Below are positions 8,591 through 16,575 of a stretch of 64,000 nucleotides of DNA, one piece after another; the stretch's first letter is position 1, and the number at the start of each line of letters is the position of its first letter. A model generated the notes under the pieces. The model was not told the DNA's origin and ran no database searches. It was given only the letters and a program-made list of their open reading frames with translations. The stretch covers positions 1-64,000 of the forward strand of contig NZ_SAVB01000004.1 of NCBI RefSeq assembly GCF_004022265.1, read 5' to 3'. A program made the translations under genes and the position numbers. The stretch comes from Paenirhodobacter ferrireducens (GTDB lineage: Bacteria; Pseudomonadota; Alphaproteobacteria; Rhodobacterales; Rhodobacteraceae).

Positions 8591-10240
8591 GAGGCTGTGT
8601 CAAAACCCTGCGCCGTGCTACGATTCCGTGAGAGCGGGAGGACCGGCATGGCAGGTTTCATCGAGGGCGTGCAGCGAGGCCAGACGGTGCTTTTTCCCGA
8701 CCGCCTCGATGATTGGATCGGCGAGGATGACCTGGTCCGCGTCGTCGATCTTTTCGTCGCGGAACTTGACCTGACCAGCCTTGGTTTCATGCGCGCGTCG
8801 TCGGCCCGGACAGGGCGGCCCGGATATCCCCCTGCGGTCCTCCTCAAGCTGTTCATCTATGGATACCTGAACCGGATCCCGTCGAGCCGCCGACTGGAAC
8901 GGGAAGCAGGGCGCAATGTCGAGGTGATGTGGCTGACCGGCAGGCTGGTGCCGGACCACAAGACCATCGCCGAATTCCGCCGCACGAATGGCCGCGCGAT
9001 CCGCAGGACCTGCGCGCAGTTCGTGGAGCTTTGCCGCCGGATCGGCGTGCTGAAGGGCGATTGCGTTGCCATCGACGGCAGCAAATTCAAGTCCGTCAAC
9101 AACCGTGACAGGAACTTCACGAAGAACAAGATCGCCAGCCGCCTCGCCCATCTGGAGGCAGATGTTGAACGCTATATCAACGAGATGGTCCGCATCGACC
9201 GGCAGGAAGAGGGCGAGGCCCGGGTCGACAAAGTGGCCCATCTCGCCCGCCGCTATGGGCGCATCCAGCAGGAGATCGCGCGGCTGAAGGCGATGGACAG
9301 GGCTCTGGCCGACGCCCCGGATGGGCAGATTTCCCTGACCGATCCCGATGCCCGCGCCATGGCGACCAGCGCCCGGCACAGCGGCATGGTCGGCTATAAT
9401 GTGCAGACCGCCGTCGATACCGAGAGCCACATCATCGTTGCGCACGAGGTCACGAACCAGGGCTTCGACCGCAACCAGCTCAGCCCGATGGCGATCGCAG
9501 CCAGGGATGCCCTCCACCGCGAAGACCTGCATGCCATCGCCGACAAGGGATATTTCAGCGGCCCCGAGATCCTCGCCTGCCAGGAGGCGGGCATCACCGC
9601 GACCGTGCCGCGACCGGCCACCTCGGGCAATGCGACCAAAGGCATGTATGTGAAGGCTGATTTCGCCTATGACGCCGAACGCGATGTCTATGTCTGCCCC
9701 GCAGGCGAGGACCTGATATACCGCTACACCACCGAGGAGCGCGGTGTTCAGGTCCGGCGATACTGGATCAACGAATGCCAGACCTGCCCGCTGCAAAGCC
9801 GTTGCACCACAGGCACGGAACGCCGCATCACCCGATGGGAGCATGAGCATCTGATCGACGCGATGCGCGACAGGCTGAGCCGGGACACCGATCCGATGCC
9901 CCTTCGCCGCTGCACCGTCGAACATCCCTTCGGCACGATCAAGGGCTGGATGGGGCACACGCATTTCCTGACCCGCAGGCTGAAGAATGTCCGCACCGAG
10001 ATGGCCCTGAACGTTATGGCCGACAACATCAAGCGGGTGATCTCCCTGATCGGCATCCGGCACCTGATACAGTCCATTCCGGCCTGATCAGGACACAGCC
10101 GCTCCACCCCCGGCGCAGCACTGCCTCTGGCGAAGTTTATCGGGCCCCATCCGCGCGAAGGGAGATCTGACGCCGCCATGCTGGGCGGCACGGAAGACCA
10201 CCCTCAGACAGACCCGGCCACCGCGTTTTGACACAGCCTC
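8591..10240 (+). mobile_element. IS1182-family insertion sequence, apparently intact
   Basis: About 1650 bases bounded by perfect inverted ends GAGGCTGTGTCAAAAC (8591-8606) and its complement (10225-10240). Both sides carry GGCC (8587-8590 and 10241-10244), consistent with a 4-bp target duplication. The reconstructed empty site reads TTTGGGCCCATAG, so it inserted into the palindrome GGGCCC. It encodes one full-length transposase. The clean ends and the intact gene indicate a recent insertion. Confidence 0.85.
8648..10087 (+). CDS. IS1182-family DDE transposase
   Basis: A 479-residue transposase. An N-terminal DUF772-type region (FPDRLDDWIGEDDLVRVVD ... YPPAVLLKLFIYGYLNRI) is followed by the catalytic DDE core: VAIDGSKFKSVNN (first Asp), HAIADKGYFSGPEI (second Asp) and TVEHPFGTIKGWMG (Glu). 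A cysteine-rich stretch (CQTCPLQSRCTT) lies between the last two, as is usual in this family. The length matches the family and no frameshift is seen. ATG 8648 is preferred over upstream starts that fall in the terminal repeat or host DNA. Confidence 0.92.
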   Translation: MAGFIEGVQRGQTVLFPDRLDDWIGEDDLVRVVDLFVAELDLTSLGFMRASSARTGRPGYPPAVLLKLFIYGYLNRIPSSRRLEREAGRNVEVMWLTGRLVPDHKTIAEFRRTNGRAIRRTCAQFVELCRRIGVLKGDCVAIDGSKFKSVNNRDRNFTKNKIASRLAHLEADVERYINEMVRIDRQEEGEARVDKVAHLARRYGRIQQEIARLKAMDRALADAPDGQISLTDPDARAMATSARHSGMVGYNVQTAVDTESHIIVAHEVTNQGFDRNQLSPMAIAARDALHREDLHAIADKGYFSGPEILACQEAGITATVPRPATSGNATKGMYVKADFAYDAERDVYVCPAGEDLIYRYTTEERGVQVRRYWINECQTCPLQSRCTTGTERRITRWEHEHLIDAMRDRLSRDTDPMPLRRCTVEHPFGTIKGWMGHTHFLTRRLKNVRTEMALNVMADNIKRVISLIGIRHLIQSIPA

Positions 10241-10462
10241 GGCCCATAGCAGACGGCCCCGTGCGCTGAGTTGGATGACAGATAATATTGCCTGTAGACA
10301 CCCCTCAGTTCCGAGTTCGAACCTGAAGAATGATAAAAGCAGGCAGCGGACAGACTAGCACCTTACGGTGAGGCTTGTCGCGAACTATAGATTGTAGGAA
10401 GGCCTCGTAAGAGCGCTGCAACATCGGCGGTAGGAACCGGCAGATCTGAGGAAGAGAAAGCT

Positions 10463-10894
10463 ATGGCAGAAAAGAAGTGGAGACCGAGCAAGGACCCACT
10501 CTTTCGCGGGGATCACAAAGACAGCCTTTGTGTTCCTGTTCCTTCAGCCGACGATTCTATCGTCCGCCATGTCATGTATCTCGAAGGACCTGGTCGGGAG
10601 ACGCCCTACCTTTCCACAACCGAGCAGCGCGAAGTCGCTGAGCGTTTCGCTCAGCAGGGTGGTGTTTGGTCGACATCGGTGTCGAACGCTTCGGCTGAAG
10701 GCGTAACGCACATAAGCAAGTCAGATTTGCTCGGGCTGATGAGGGGCCAAGGCAAGGGGGATGCAAAGTGGCCCGATGCTTATGAAGTGATGCAGGCACG
10801 CCGCTATGTCGAGGAACATGGAGAGCATCTTCTAGATTTTCGTAAAGTTGACGATCCCAAGACCGTCGTGACCAAGATATTTTTCAAGCCATGA
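10463..10894 (+). CDS. Uncharacterised protein, weakly ADP-ribosyltransferase-like
   Basis: A 143-residue protein I cannot assign to a named family. DPLFRGDHKD (Arg15), PYLSTTEQREVAERFA (Ser-Thr-Thr at 51-53) and GGVWSTSVSNASAEGVTHIS are reminiscent of the R-S half of the ADP-ribosyltransferase fold (arginine on strand 1, an STT/STS strand followed by a helix). A catalytic glutamate is not obvious, and the late segment QARRYVEEHGEHLLDFR is unlike classic toxins. The start is supported by GAGGAAGAG upstream. Its stop overlaps the next gene's start (ATGA), so the two form an operon. It lies in a defence island on AT-richer DNA. Function unknown; a toxin or effector role is a guess. Confidence 0.6.
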   Translation: MAEKKWRPSKDPLFRGDHKDSLCVPVPSADDSIVRHVMYLEGPGRETPYLSTTEQREVAERFAQQGGVWSTSVSNASAEGVTHISKSDLLGLMRGQGKGDAKWPDAYEVMQARRYVEEHGEHLLDFRKVDDPKTVVTKIFFKP

Positions 10895-11706
10895 AACTTC
10901 AGTCTTGCCAAAACTGCTGGTTTAACGGGCTGCAATATGGCTCCATAGGGCTCCCCGTCGGATACTGCACGCGCCATCGTAAGGTTCTCAACCGGTCTGA
11001 TGAGACAACATGCGGTTTGCACATTCGTAAAGACCTTGGGCTCGCGCGTGCGCAGCAAGTTTTGATGCGACACAAGGAATACTACGAGGCTGACAAGATT
11101 GTTAGAATAGAGTCAAAGGCGGTTGTTGAGAGTGATTTTTCATCTTCCGATAAGGATGTAAAGATCCTTTGCCGCGACCAGGTGGGAGACGCAGCAGTTG
11201 AATACGGGCTCCTAGGTTCCAAAATCGAATCTCTCGCACAACTTAATAGGATTTCTTCCGCTCGATCCGACATCGCATTTTCTAGTCTGGGGCGAGCCTA
11301 TGTCAGGAATTGCGTTCGCAACGGTGGTCGCTGGACAAGCGGCATTCATATGTATTGGTGGACGAAAAAGCGCCTCGAGAATGTTCCGTCGGTTGAGGTT
11401 GGCGATCTTCGCTATTCTGGTTCGCTTCAGCTTTCCCGGCAGACAGATCTTGCGATTTGGTCCGTCATGATGCTCCAGCTCTCATTTATTGAAGATATCG
11501 TTCAATATGCCGACGAGCAGAAAGACGAGATCGGCCAAGTAAAGGACATCACCAACCAAGCGGCATTGGCCGTCCCGATCTTCAACATCCGCAAGCTCAG
11601 CAACTGGATAAAAAATGAACTGTTCCCCGCGCTGGAAGCGCGGTTGGATTATAAGAGGTATTCTGAAATTTCTAGGGATTTGCACAAGGATGTGGATGAC
11701 AAGTAG
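10891..11706 (+). CDS. Uncharacterised protein with N-terminal four-cysteine metal-binding motif
   Basis: A 271-residue protein of unknown family, translationally coupled (4-base overlap) to the ART-like gene. The N terminus has C6-x2-C9-x16-C26-x14-C41, with GYCTRH and TCGLH around the later cysteines, likely a zinc or Fe-S site of the kind seen in short CxxC...GYC...CG modules. The rest is mixed and mostly helical by eye, ending in a charged helix; no transmembrane segment is evident. It could be the antitoxin, sensor or second effector subunit of the pair, but nothing in the sequence decides which. Confidence 0.6.
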   Translation: MKLQSCQNCWFNGLQYGSIGLPVGYCTRHRKVLNRSDETTCGLHIRKDLGLARAQQVLMRHKEYYEADKIVRIESKAVVESDFSSSDKDVKILCRDQVGDAAVEYGLLGSKIESLAQLNRISSARSDIAFSSLGRAYVRNCVRNGGRWTSGIHMYWWTKKRLENVPSVEVGDLRYSGSLQLSRQTDLAIWSVMMLQLSFIEDIVQYADEQKDEIGQVKDITNQAALAVPIFNIRKLSNWIKNELFPALEARLDYKRYSEISRDLHKDVDDK

Positions 11707-12171
11707 TGTGTTCGAGCGTGTGGTGACGTCTTATCTGGCCGCCACATATTCATCGTAATCGAGTTTACGTTACCAATTTCGGCACAAGTCTGCGCTGTTG
11801 TGACGATGTCGGCGCTAACCTCTTAAATTTCGGCATATTGATGGTCTGGACGAGGGACTGCGTTCATAATCACCGACTGTCACTTTCAACGTCGAAACCC
11901 GGCGGGTTGACGTCGGTGCGCATAAAACCATCAGAGTTTTTGTTTCCACCGTAAGCTGACTATTCCACCTCATGCCGAAACCGGTCGTTGGCTCGTGTTG
12001 CAGCGAATGTCCCCTTCCCGCCCTTCGCGCCAGGGCAGATCATCATGCAGCGCCGGACGTGAGCAATGACTATGGCCCCTTGAAGCAAACCATTCGCTCC
12101 CAAGAGTGATGACGCTTCGTGTATTGGTATCTGGTTTTAAGCCCAGTACCCTGGGAAGCCCTCGGGAGGCG
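11707..12171. other. Intergenic stretch, no gene seen
   Basis: About 465 bases after the two-gene operon. The only open frame longer than 60 codons, on the minus strand at 11970-12206, overlaps the small gene at 12172-12348 in another frame and has no recognisable content. No repeats or terminators stand out. Confidence 0.4.
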
Positions 12172-12348
12172 TCACTCAGGTCTGATCTCCCGCTGATAGC
12201 GAGCAAGAAGGGTGACCAGTTTTCGGCCGGAAATCACCTTCTGGCGCTTGAGGTGGATGAGGCCCCGTTCGACCGGGTCGAGGTCAACGTCGTCTCCACA
12301 GGCGCGTGCAAGGGTATCGGCGTAGGCGTCTGTTGCTGTGACGGGCAC
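12172..12348 (-). CDS. Possible small hypothetical protein (58 aa)
   Basis: GTG 12348, with GGAG 11 bases upstream, opens a 58-codon frame with a protein-like composition: a short helix DAYADTLARACG, an acidic turn DDVDLDPVERG and a basic helical tail ending KLVTLLARYQREIRPE. The same frame is open further upstream to 12507, where the sequence is less convincing. The pattern suggests a small helical partner protein or the remnant of a larger gene at the island's edge. I do not recognise a family. Confidence 0.35.
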   Translation of the reverse strand: MPVTATDAYADTLARACGDDVDLDPVERGLIHLKRQKVISGRKLVTLLARYQREIRPE

Positions 12349-12728
12349 CTGACAATTTCTCCGACGCTGATATCGGCTGAGGATCTTAGCGACAGCTTGC
12401 GTCGGCTTAATGGTCTCCACCGCTTCTAAGCGACCTCGTGTCCAGGGTCTCACCATCGCAAGCCAGCCCCACTGCGCCATGCTCAGGCTCTCACAGGGAG
12501 GGCACAACGGCCCTCCGCCAGATCCCCCGCCTCATGCCACGAACCGCACATCCCCTTCATACGCGAAAGGCGCCGGAGCGTCCGCCCCAGCGCCTCTATC
12601 ACCGTCTTTCAGAGAGCAGCCCAGGGACACCAGGCGGTACGTTTCGCCCTTGACACCCCTTGCGCAGACTTATGCTTCCGTTTGCGCATTCATCTGCTTT
12701 CTCTGACTCTCTTACAGTTGCCAGTTCC
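12349..12728. other. Intergenic stretch downstream of nrdJ
   Basis: About 380 bases between the small minus-strand frame and the end of nrdJ. It contains no convincing coding sequence. The boundary between island and chromosome probably lies here, but no attachment-site repeat could be recognised by eye. Confidence 0.35.
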
Positions 12729-14993
12729 TCAGCCGCATTTCGAATGGCCGCAGTCGGCGCAGGTCATGCAGCCCTCGACCTTGCGCATCGCATAGCTGCC
12801 GCAGGCCGGGCAGGCCGCGCCGCGCGGGGCCTCGCCCACCACCATCACCTCGGCCTTCGGATCGGACTTCAGCCCCATCCCCTCGCCCGCGATGAAACCG
12901 ATCGCGATCAGGTGGCGCTCTATCACTCCGCCGATCGCCGCGAGGATCGAGGGGATGTATTGCCCCGCCATCCAGGCGCCGCCGCGCGGGTCGAACACCG
13001 CCTTCAGTTCCTCGACGACAAAGCTCACGTCGCCGCCGCGCCGGAACACCGCCGAGATCATCCGCGTCAGCGCCACGGTCCAAGCGTAATGCTCCATGTT
13101 CTTCGAGTTGATGAACACCTCGAAGGGGCGCCGGTGGCCGCCCTGCACGATATCGTTCACCGTGATGTAGATCGCGTGCTCGCTCGCCGGCCATTTCAGC
13201 TTGTAGGTCGCGCCCTCGAGCGCCGCGGGGCGGTCGAGCGGCTCGGTCAGATAGACCACCTCGGCGCCCTTGTCGGCCTCGGGCGCCTTCTCCGAGGTTT
13301 CAGACACGCTCAATACCGAGCCGGTCACGTCGTTCGGCCGGTAGGTGGTGCAGCCCTTGCAGCCGGTTTCGAAGGCTTCCATGTAGACGCCCTGGAACTC
13401 CTCGAACGAGATGTCCTCGGGGCAGTTGATCGTCTTCGAGATCGACGAGTCGATCCATTTCTGCGCCGCCGCCTGCATCCGCACATGGTCGAGCGGGGCG
13501 AGGGTCTGGGCGTTGACGAAATAGTCGGGCAGCGCCGCGTCGCCTTTCAGGTCGCGCCACATCTGCACCGCATAATCGACGACCTCTTCCTCGGTGCGCG
13601 AGCCGTCCTTCTGCAGCACCTTGCGCTTGTAGGCATAGGCGAAGACCGGCTCGATCCCCGAGCTGACATTACCGGCATAAAGCGAGATCGTCCCGGTGGG
13701 CGCGATCGAGGTCAGCAGCGCGTTGCGGATACCATGCGTGCGGATCGCCTCGCGCACATCCTCATCCATCTGCAGCATAGTGCCGGTGGCCAGATATTTC
13801 TCGGCGTCGAACAGCGGGAAGGCGCCCTTCTCCTGCGCCAGATCGACCGAGGCGAGATAGCTCGCCCGGGCGATCTCGTGCATCCAGCGTTCGGTCTGCG
13901 CCGCCGCCTCGTCCGAGCCGTAGCGCAGACCGAGCATCAGCAGCGCATCGGCAAGCCCGGTCACACCGAGCCCGATGCGGCGCTTGTTCGTCGCCTCCTC
14001 GGCCTGCTGCGGCAGCGGGAAGCGCGAGGCGTCGACAACGTTGTCCATCATCCGCACCGCGGTGCGCACCAGCCGGTCAAGCGCCACCGGGTCGAGCTTC
14101 GCCGCCGGGGTGAACGGATCGGTGACCAGCCGGGCGAGGTTGATCGAGCCGAGCAGGCACGCGCCATAGGGCGGCAGCGGCTGCTCGCCACAGGGGTTGG
14201 TCGCCGCGATCTGCTCGCAATAGCCGAGGTTGTTCATCTTGTTGATGCGGTCGATGAAGATCACGCCCGGCTCGGCGTAGTCATAGGTCGAGCGCATGAT
14301 CTTGTTCCACAGATCGCGCGCCTGCACCGTGTGAAAGACCTTGCCACCGAATTTCAGATCCCAGGGGGCATCGGCCTTCACCGCCGCCATGAAGGCATCG
14401 GTCACCAGCACGGAGAGGTTGAACATCCGCAGCCGGGCCGAATCCTGCTTCGCGGTCACGAACTGCTCGATATCGGGATGGTCGCACCGCATCGTCGCCA
14501 TCATCGCGCCGCGGCGCGAGCCCGCCGACATGATCGTGCGGCACATCGCGTCCCAGACATCCATGAAGGACAGCGGGCCCGAGGCATCGGCCGCGACGCC
14601 CTTCACCTCGGCGCCGCGCGGGCGGATCGTCGAGAAGTCATAGCCGATGCCGCCGCCCTGCTGCATGGTCAGCGCGGCTTCCTTCAGCATGTCGAAGATG
14701 CCCGACATGCTGTCGGGGATCGTGCCCATGACGAAACAGTTGAACAGCGTCACCGTGCGCCCGGTGCCGGCGCCCGCAAGGATGCGGCCGGCGGGCAGGA
14801 ACTTGAAGTCCTCGAGCGCGGCATAGAAGCGCTCTTCCCAGGCCACCGGGTCCGTCTCGACCGAGGCGAGATCACGCGCCACGCGGCGCCAGCTGTCCTC
14901 GACCGTGATGTCGATCGGCGTGCCATCGGCCTCTTTCAGACGGTATTTCATGTCCCAGATCTGTTCGGCGATATTGGCGGCGAATCGGGTCAT
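12729..14993 (-). CDS. nrdJ: Adenosylcobalamin-dependent (class II) ribonucleotide reductase
   Basis: A 754-residue NrdJ. It makes deoxyribonucleotides using a cobalamin-generated thiyl radical, so it works with or without oxygen. Visible hallmarks are LPAGRILAGAG and TLFNCFVM near the N terminus, QQGGGIGYDFSTIRPRG, ATNPCGEQPLPPYGACLLGSINL (active-site cysteine) and APTGTISLYAGNVSSGIEP. A C-terminal tail with CPACGSYAMRKVEGCMTCADCG carries the redox/zinc cysteines. ATG 14993 with GAGGAG just upstream is preferred over the longer frame. It is a single gene with its own leader containing two hairpins (15018-15087). Confidence 0.95.
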   Translation of the reverse strand: MTRFAANIAEQIWDMKYRLKEADGTPIDITVEDSWRRVARDLASVETDPVAWEERFYAALEDFKFLPAGRILAGAGTGRTVTLFNCFVMGTIPDSMSGIFDMLKEAALTMQQGGGIGYDFSTIRPRGAEVKGVAADASGPLSFMDVWDAMCRTIMSAGSRRGAMMATMRCDHPDIEQFVTAKQDSARLRMFNLSVLVTDAFMAAVKADAPWDLKFGGKVFHTVQARDLWNKIMRSTYDYAEPGVIFIDRINKMNNLGYCEQIAATNPCGEQPLPPYGACLLGSINLARLVTDPFTPAAKLDPVALDRLVRTAVRMMDNVVDASRFPLPQQAEEATNKRRIGLGVTGLADALLMLGLRYGSDEAAAQTERWMHEIARASYLASVDLAQEKGAFPLFDAEKYLATGTMLQMDEDVREAIRTHGIRNALLTSIAPTGTISLYAGNVSSGIEPVFAYAYKRKVLQKDGSRTEEEVVDYAVQMWRDLKGDAALPDYFVNAQTLAPLDHVRMQAAAQKWIDSSISKTINCPEDISFEEFQGVYMEAFETGCKGCTTYRPNDVTGSVLSVSETSEKAPEADKGAEVVYLTEPLDRPAALEGATYKLKWPASEHAIYITVNDIVQGGHRRPFEVFINSKNMEHYAWTVALTRMISAVFRRGGDVSFVVEELKAVFDPRGGAWMAGQYIPSILAAIGGVIERHLIAIGFIAGEGMGLKSDPKAEVMVVGEAPRGAACPACGSYAMRKVEGCMTCADCGHSKCG

Positions 14994-15017
14994 CGGCTCC
15001 TCGGTCCTGTCGTGACG

Positions 15018-15087
15018 GCCCCGGTGCAGTGGCAACATTCGGGGCAGGAAAAGAAAAAGCCCCGGAACATCTGGTGTCTGACGGGGC
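15018..15087 (-). promoter_or_regulatory. Tandem alternative hairpins in the nrdJ leader (possible attenuator)
   Basis: Read on the minus strand, GCCCCG...CGGGGC (15087-15059, 17-base loop) is followed at once by TTTTTCTTTTCC, an intrinsic-terminator layout. A second GCCCCG...CGGGGC (15045-15018) follows. The 3' arm of the first can pair with the 5' arm of the second, which would destroy the terminator. No minus-strand gene lies upstream, so the terminator sits inside the nrdJ leader. The ligand or factor, if any, is unknown. Confidence 0.45.
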
Positions 15088-15204
15088 AGGAGGCCACAAT
15101 AGCATGAGTAGCCGGCGGTTTTCCAGCCGCGAAATCATGCCATGGTGCAGTTGCCGGCCGCTCCCCTGCGGCCTATGTCAAAAGCCGCGAAACCGGGGGC
15201 CGCG

Positions 15205-15618
15205 ATGATTCACCTGATCAAGCTTTGCGTCGGCGCCGAGAAGGTCGAGGACCTGATCGAGTGGCAGGCGCTGCACTACGGCACGGGCCCCGCCCGCCAC
15301 GTCACCCGCATGGGCCCGAAGCGCAGCGACGAGTTGCTGGACGGCGGCTCGCTCTATTGGGTGTTCAAGGGGGTGGTACTGGCCCGGCAACGGGTGGTCG
15401 GGCTCGAGGACGTTGTGGGCAGTGACGGCATCCCGCGCTGCGCGATCCTCCTCGACCGCGAGGTGGTGCGCACCGAGGCGATGCCGCGCCGCCCGTTCCA
15501 AGGCTGGCGATACCTGAACCCCGAGGACGCGCCGGCCGACCTGCGCCCGACGCGCGAGCGCGAGGAGCCGCTGCCGCGCGAGCTGCAGGCGGCACTCTCG
15601 GAAATCGGCCTCAGATAG
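15205..15618 (+). CDS. DUF1489 family protein
   Basis: A 137-residue cytoplasmic protein matching the DUF1489 family found mainly in alphaproteobacteria: IHLIKLCVGAEKVEDLIEWQ, then RHVTRMGPKRSDELLDGGSLYWVFKG, then FQGWRYLNPEDAPADL. Function is not established. I start at ATG 15205 (MIHLIKL), where family members usually begin; ATG 15175 and 15142 are in frame upstream. It is divergent from nrdJ. Confidence 0.85.
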   Translation: MIHLIKLCVGAEKVEDLIEWQALHYGTGPARHVTRMGPKRSDELLDGGSLYWVFKGVVLARQRVVGLEDVVGSDGIPRCAILLDREVVRTEAMPRRPFQGWRYLNPEDAPADLRPTREREEPLPRELQAALSEIGLR

Positions 15619-15619
15619 G

Positions 15620-15766
15620 GGCTGCCTGCCCCCTCCCGGCCTGCGGCCGGTTCACCCCCCGAGGATATTTGCAGCAATTGGAAGCTGGGAGTTCCCCGTG
15701 CTTTCTCCTTGCAAGAAATACCTCGGGGGTGAGGCCGAAGGCCGAGGGGGCAGCGCCCCCTGCCCC
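15620..15766. repeat. Paired intergenic repeat/terminator elements in a convergent gap
   Basis: Two inverted copies of a short element (AAATACCTCGGGGGT-type, at 15654-15677 on the minus strand and 15708-15730 on the plus strand), each followed in its own direction by a GC-rich hairpin. The plus copy leads into GGGGGC-AGC-GCCCCC at 15746-15760. A third copy at 61329-61370 also lies between convergent genes. They probably end transcription from both sides (DUF1489 on plus, sseB-like on minus). Confidence 0.6.
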
Positions 15767-15768
15767 GC

Positions 15769-16575
15769 TCAGCGCAGAATCGGCGGTTTCGACGGGTCCA
15801 TCCCCGGCGCGCTGATGGTCAGCTCCTGCACCTCTTCCTCGACCGCCTCGGGCAGGTGCAGCACCAGCGCCTTTTCAAGCAGCACCGCCGCCGCCGGGTC
15901 CGCCTCGCTCAGGAAAGTGACGTCGAGTTCACCCGCCTCGAGCCCCGAGAAGGCCAGCGCCTCGGCCATCGCCTTGGCGATGCCGGGCTGCGCCGGCTCG
16001 GGCGCGCCGAGGAAGGCGAGGACATGGCCGCGCCGGCCGCCCTCGTAGGTCACGCCACCTAGCAGCGCGTGGCTCGCAAGCCCCGCGAGCTGGTCGAACT
16101 TCGCCTCGAAGGCCGGCAGCAGCAGCGCCAGCATCGCCGGCGGCAGCGCCGGCGCGTCGAAGGCCACCGGGCGCGCCGCGGTGGTCTCGGGCGCATGGGT
16201 CAGCGCATGGGTCAGCCACTCGAGCGCCTCGGGCGGCAGCAGCATCGCCGAGTCCGCGACGCCGAGATTGACGCCCAGCCCCACCGCTTCGCCCGCGAGG
16301 TTCTGCGCGATCACCCGGCCCGGAAGCGCCACATAGGGCGCGGGGGTCGCGGTGAATTCGGCCAGCCGTTCCTCGGTGTCGAAGGCAAGGACGAAATCCC
16401 CCTCCTCGGTCGAGAAGAGCTGCGGGATGATGTCGTTGTCCTCGTCGGGCTCGTGCTCGAGCAACAGGAACAGCTCGGCATCGGCAAGCCGGTCATAGAC
16501 CGCAAGGCGCAGCGCCTCGTTCTCGGGATCGGCTTCCATCGCGGCATGGGCGCGGTCGTAGGGGGTCTCGGTCAT
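15769..16575 (-). CDS. SseB family protein
   Basis: A 268-residue protein with the SseB N-terminal domain: LAVYDRLADAELFLLLE, then a strand GDFVLAFDTEERLAEFT and AQNLAGEAVGLGVNLG, which are typical of the family. SseB-type proteins are poorly understood cytoplasmic proteins named after an E. coli enhanced-serine-sensitivity gene. The second half resembles the SseB C-terminal region (VTFLSEADPAAAVLLEKAL). ATG 16575 overlaps the stop of the upstream uracil-DNA glycosylase-like gene by 4 bases, so the two are co-translated. Confidence 0.8.
   Translation of the reverse strand: MTETPYDRAHAAMEADPENEALRLAVYDRLADAELFLLLEHEPDEDNDIIPQLFSTEEGDFVLAFDTEERLAEFTATPAPYVALPGRVIAQNLAGEAVGLGVNLGVADSAMLLPPEALEWLTHALTHAPETTAARPVAFDAPALPPAMLALLLPAFEAKFDQLAGLASHALLGGVTYEGGRRGHVLAFLGAPEPAQPGIAKAMAEALAFSGLEAGELDVTFLSEADPAAAVLLEKALVLHLPEAVEEEVQELTISAPGMDPSKPPILR

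Noticed and set aside
11970-12206. Minus-strand 78-codon frame overlapping the small gene at 12172
   Set aside because: It has no recognisable content and overlaps the better-supported frame out of register.
15060-15080. NrdR box in the nrdJ leader (ACACCAGATGTT)
   Set aside because: Only a single, imperfect match was found within the hairpin loop; NrdR boxes normally come as a tandem pair near the promoter.
12660-15107. Long plus-strand open frame opposite nrdJ
   Set aside because: It is the antisense shadow of a well-conserved minus-strand gene; its translation is rich in Arg/His/Ala/Gly and has no recognisable domain.
15100-15170. Cobalamin riboswitch upstream of nrdJ
   Set aside because: Fragments resemble the B12 box (GGCTGGAAAACCGCC) and GCAACTG, but the intervening GGGAA/GGTG-N-AATCC core is missing and the spacing is wrong.
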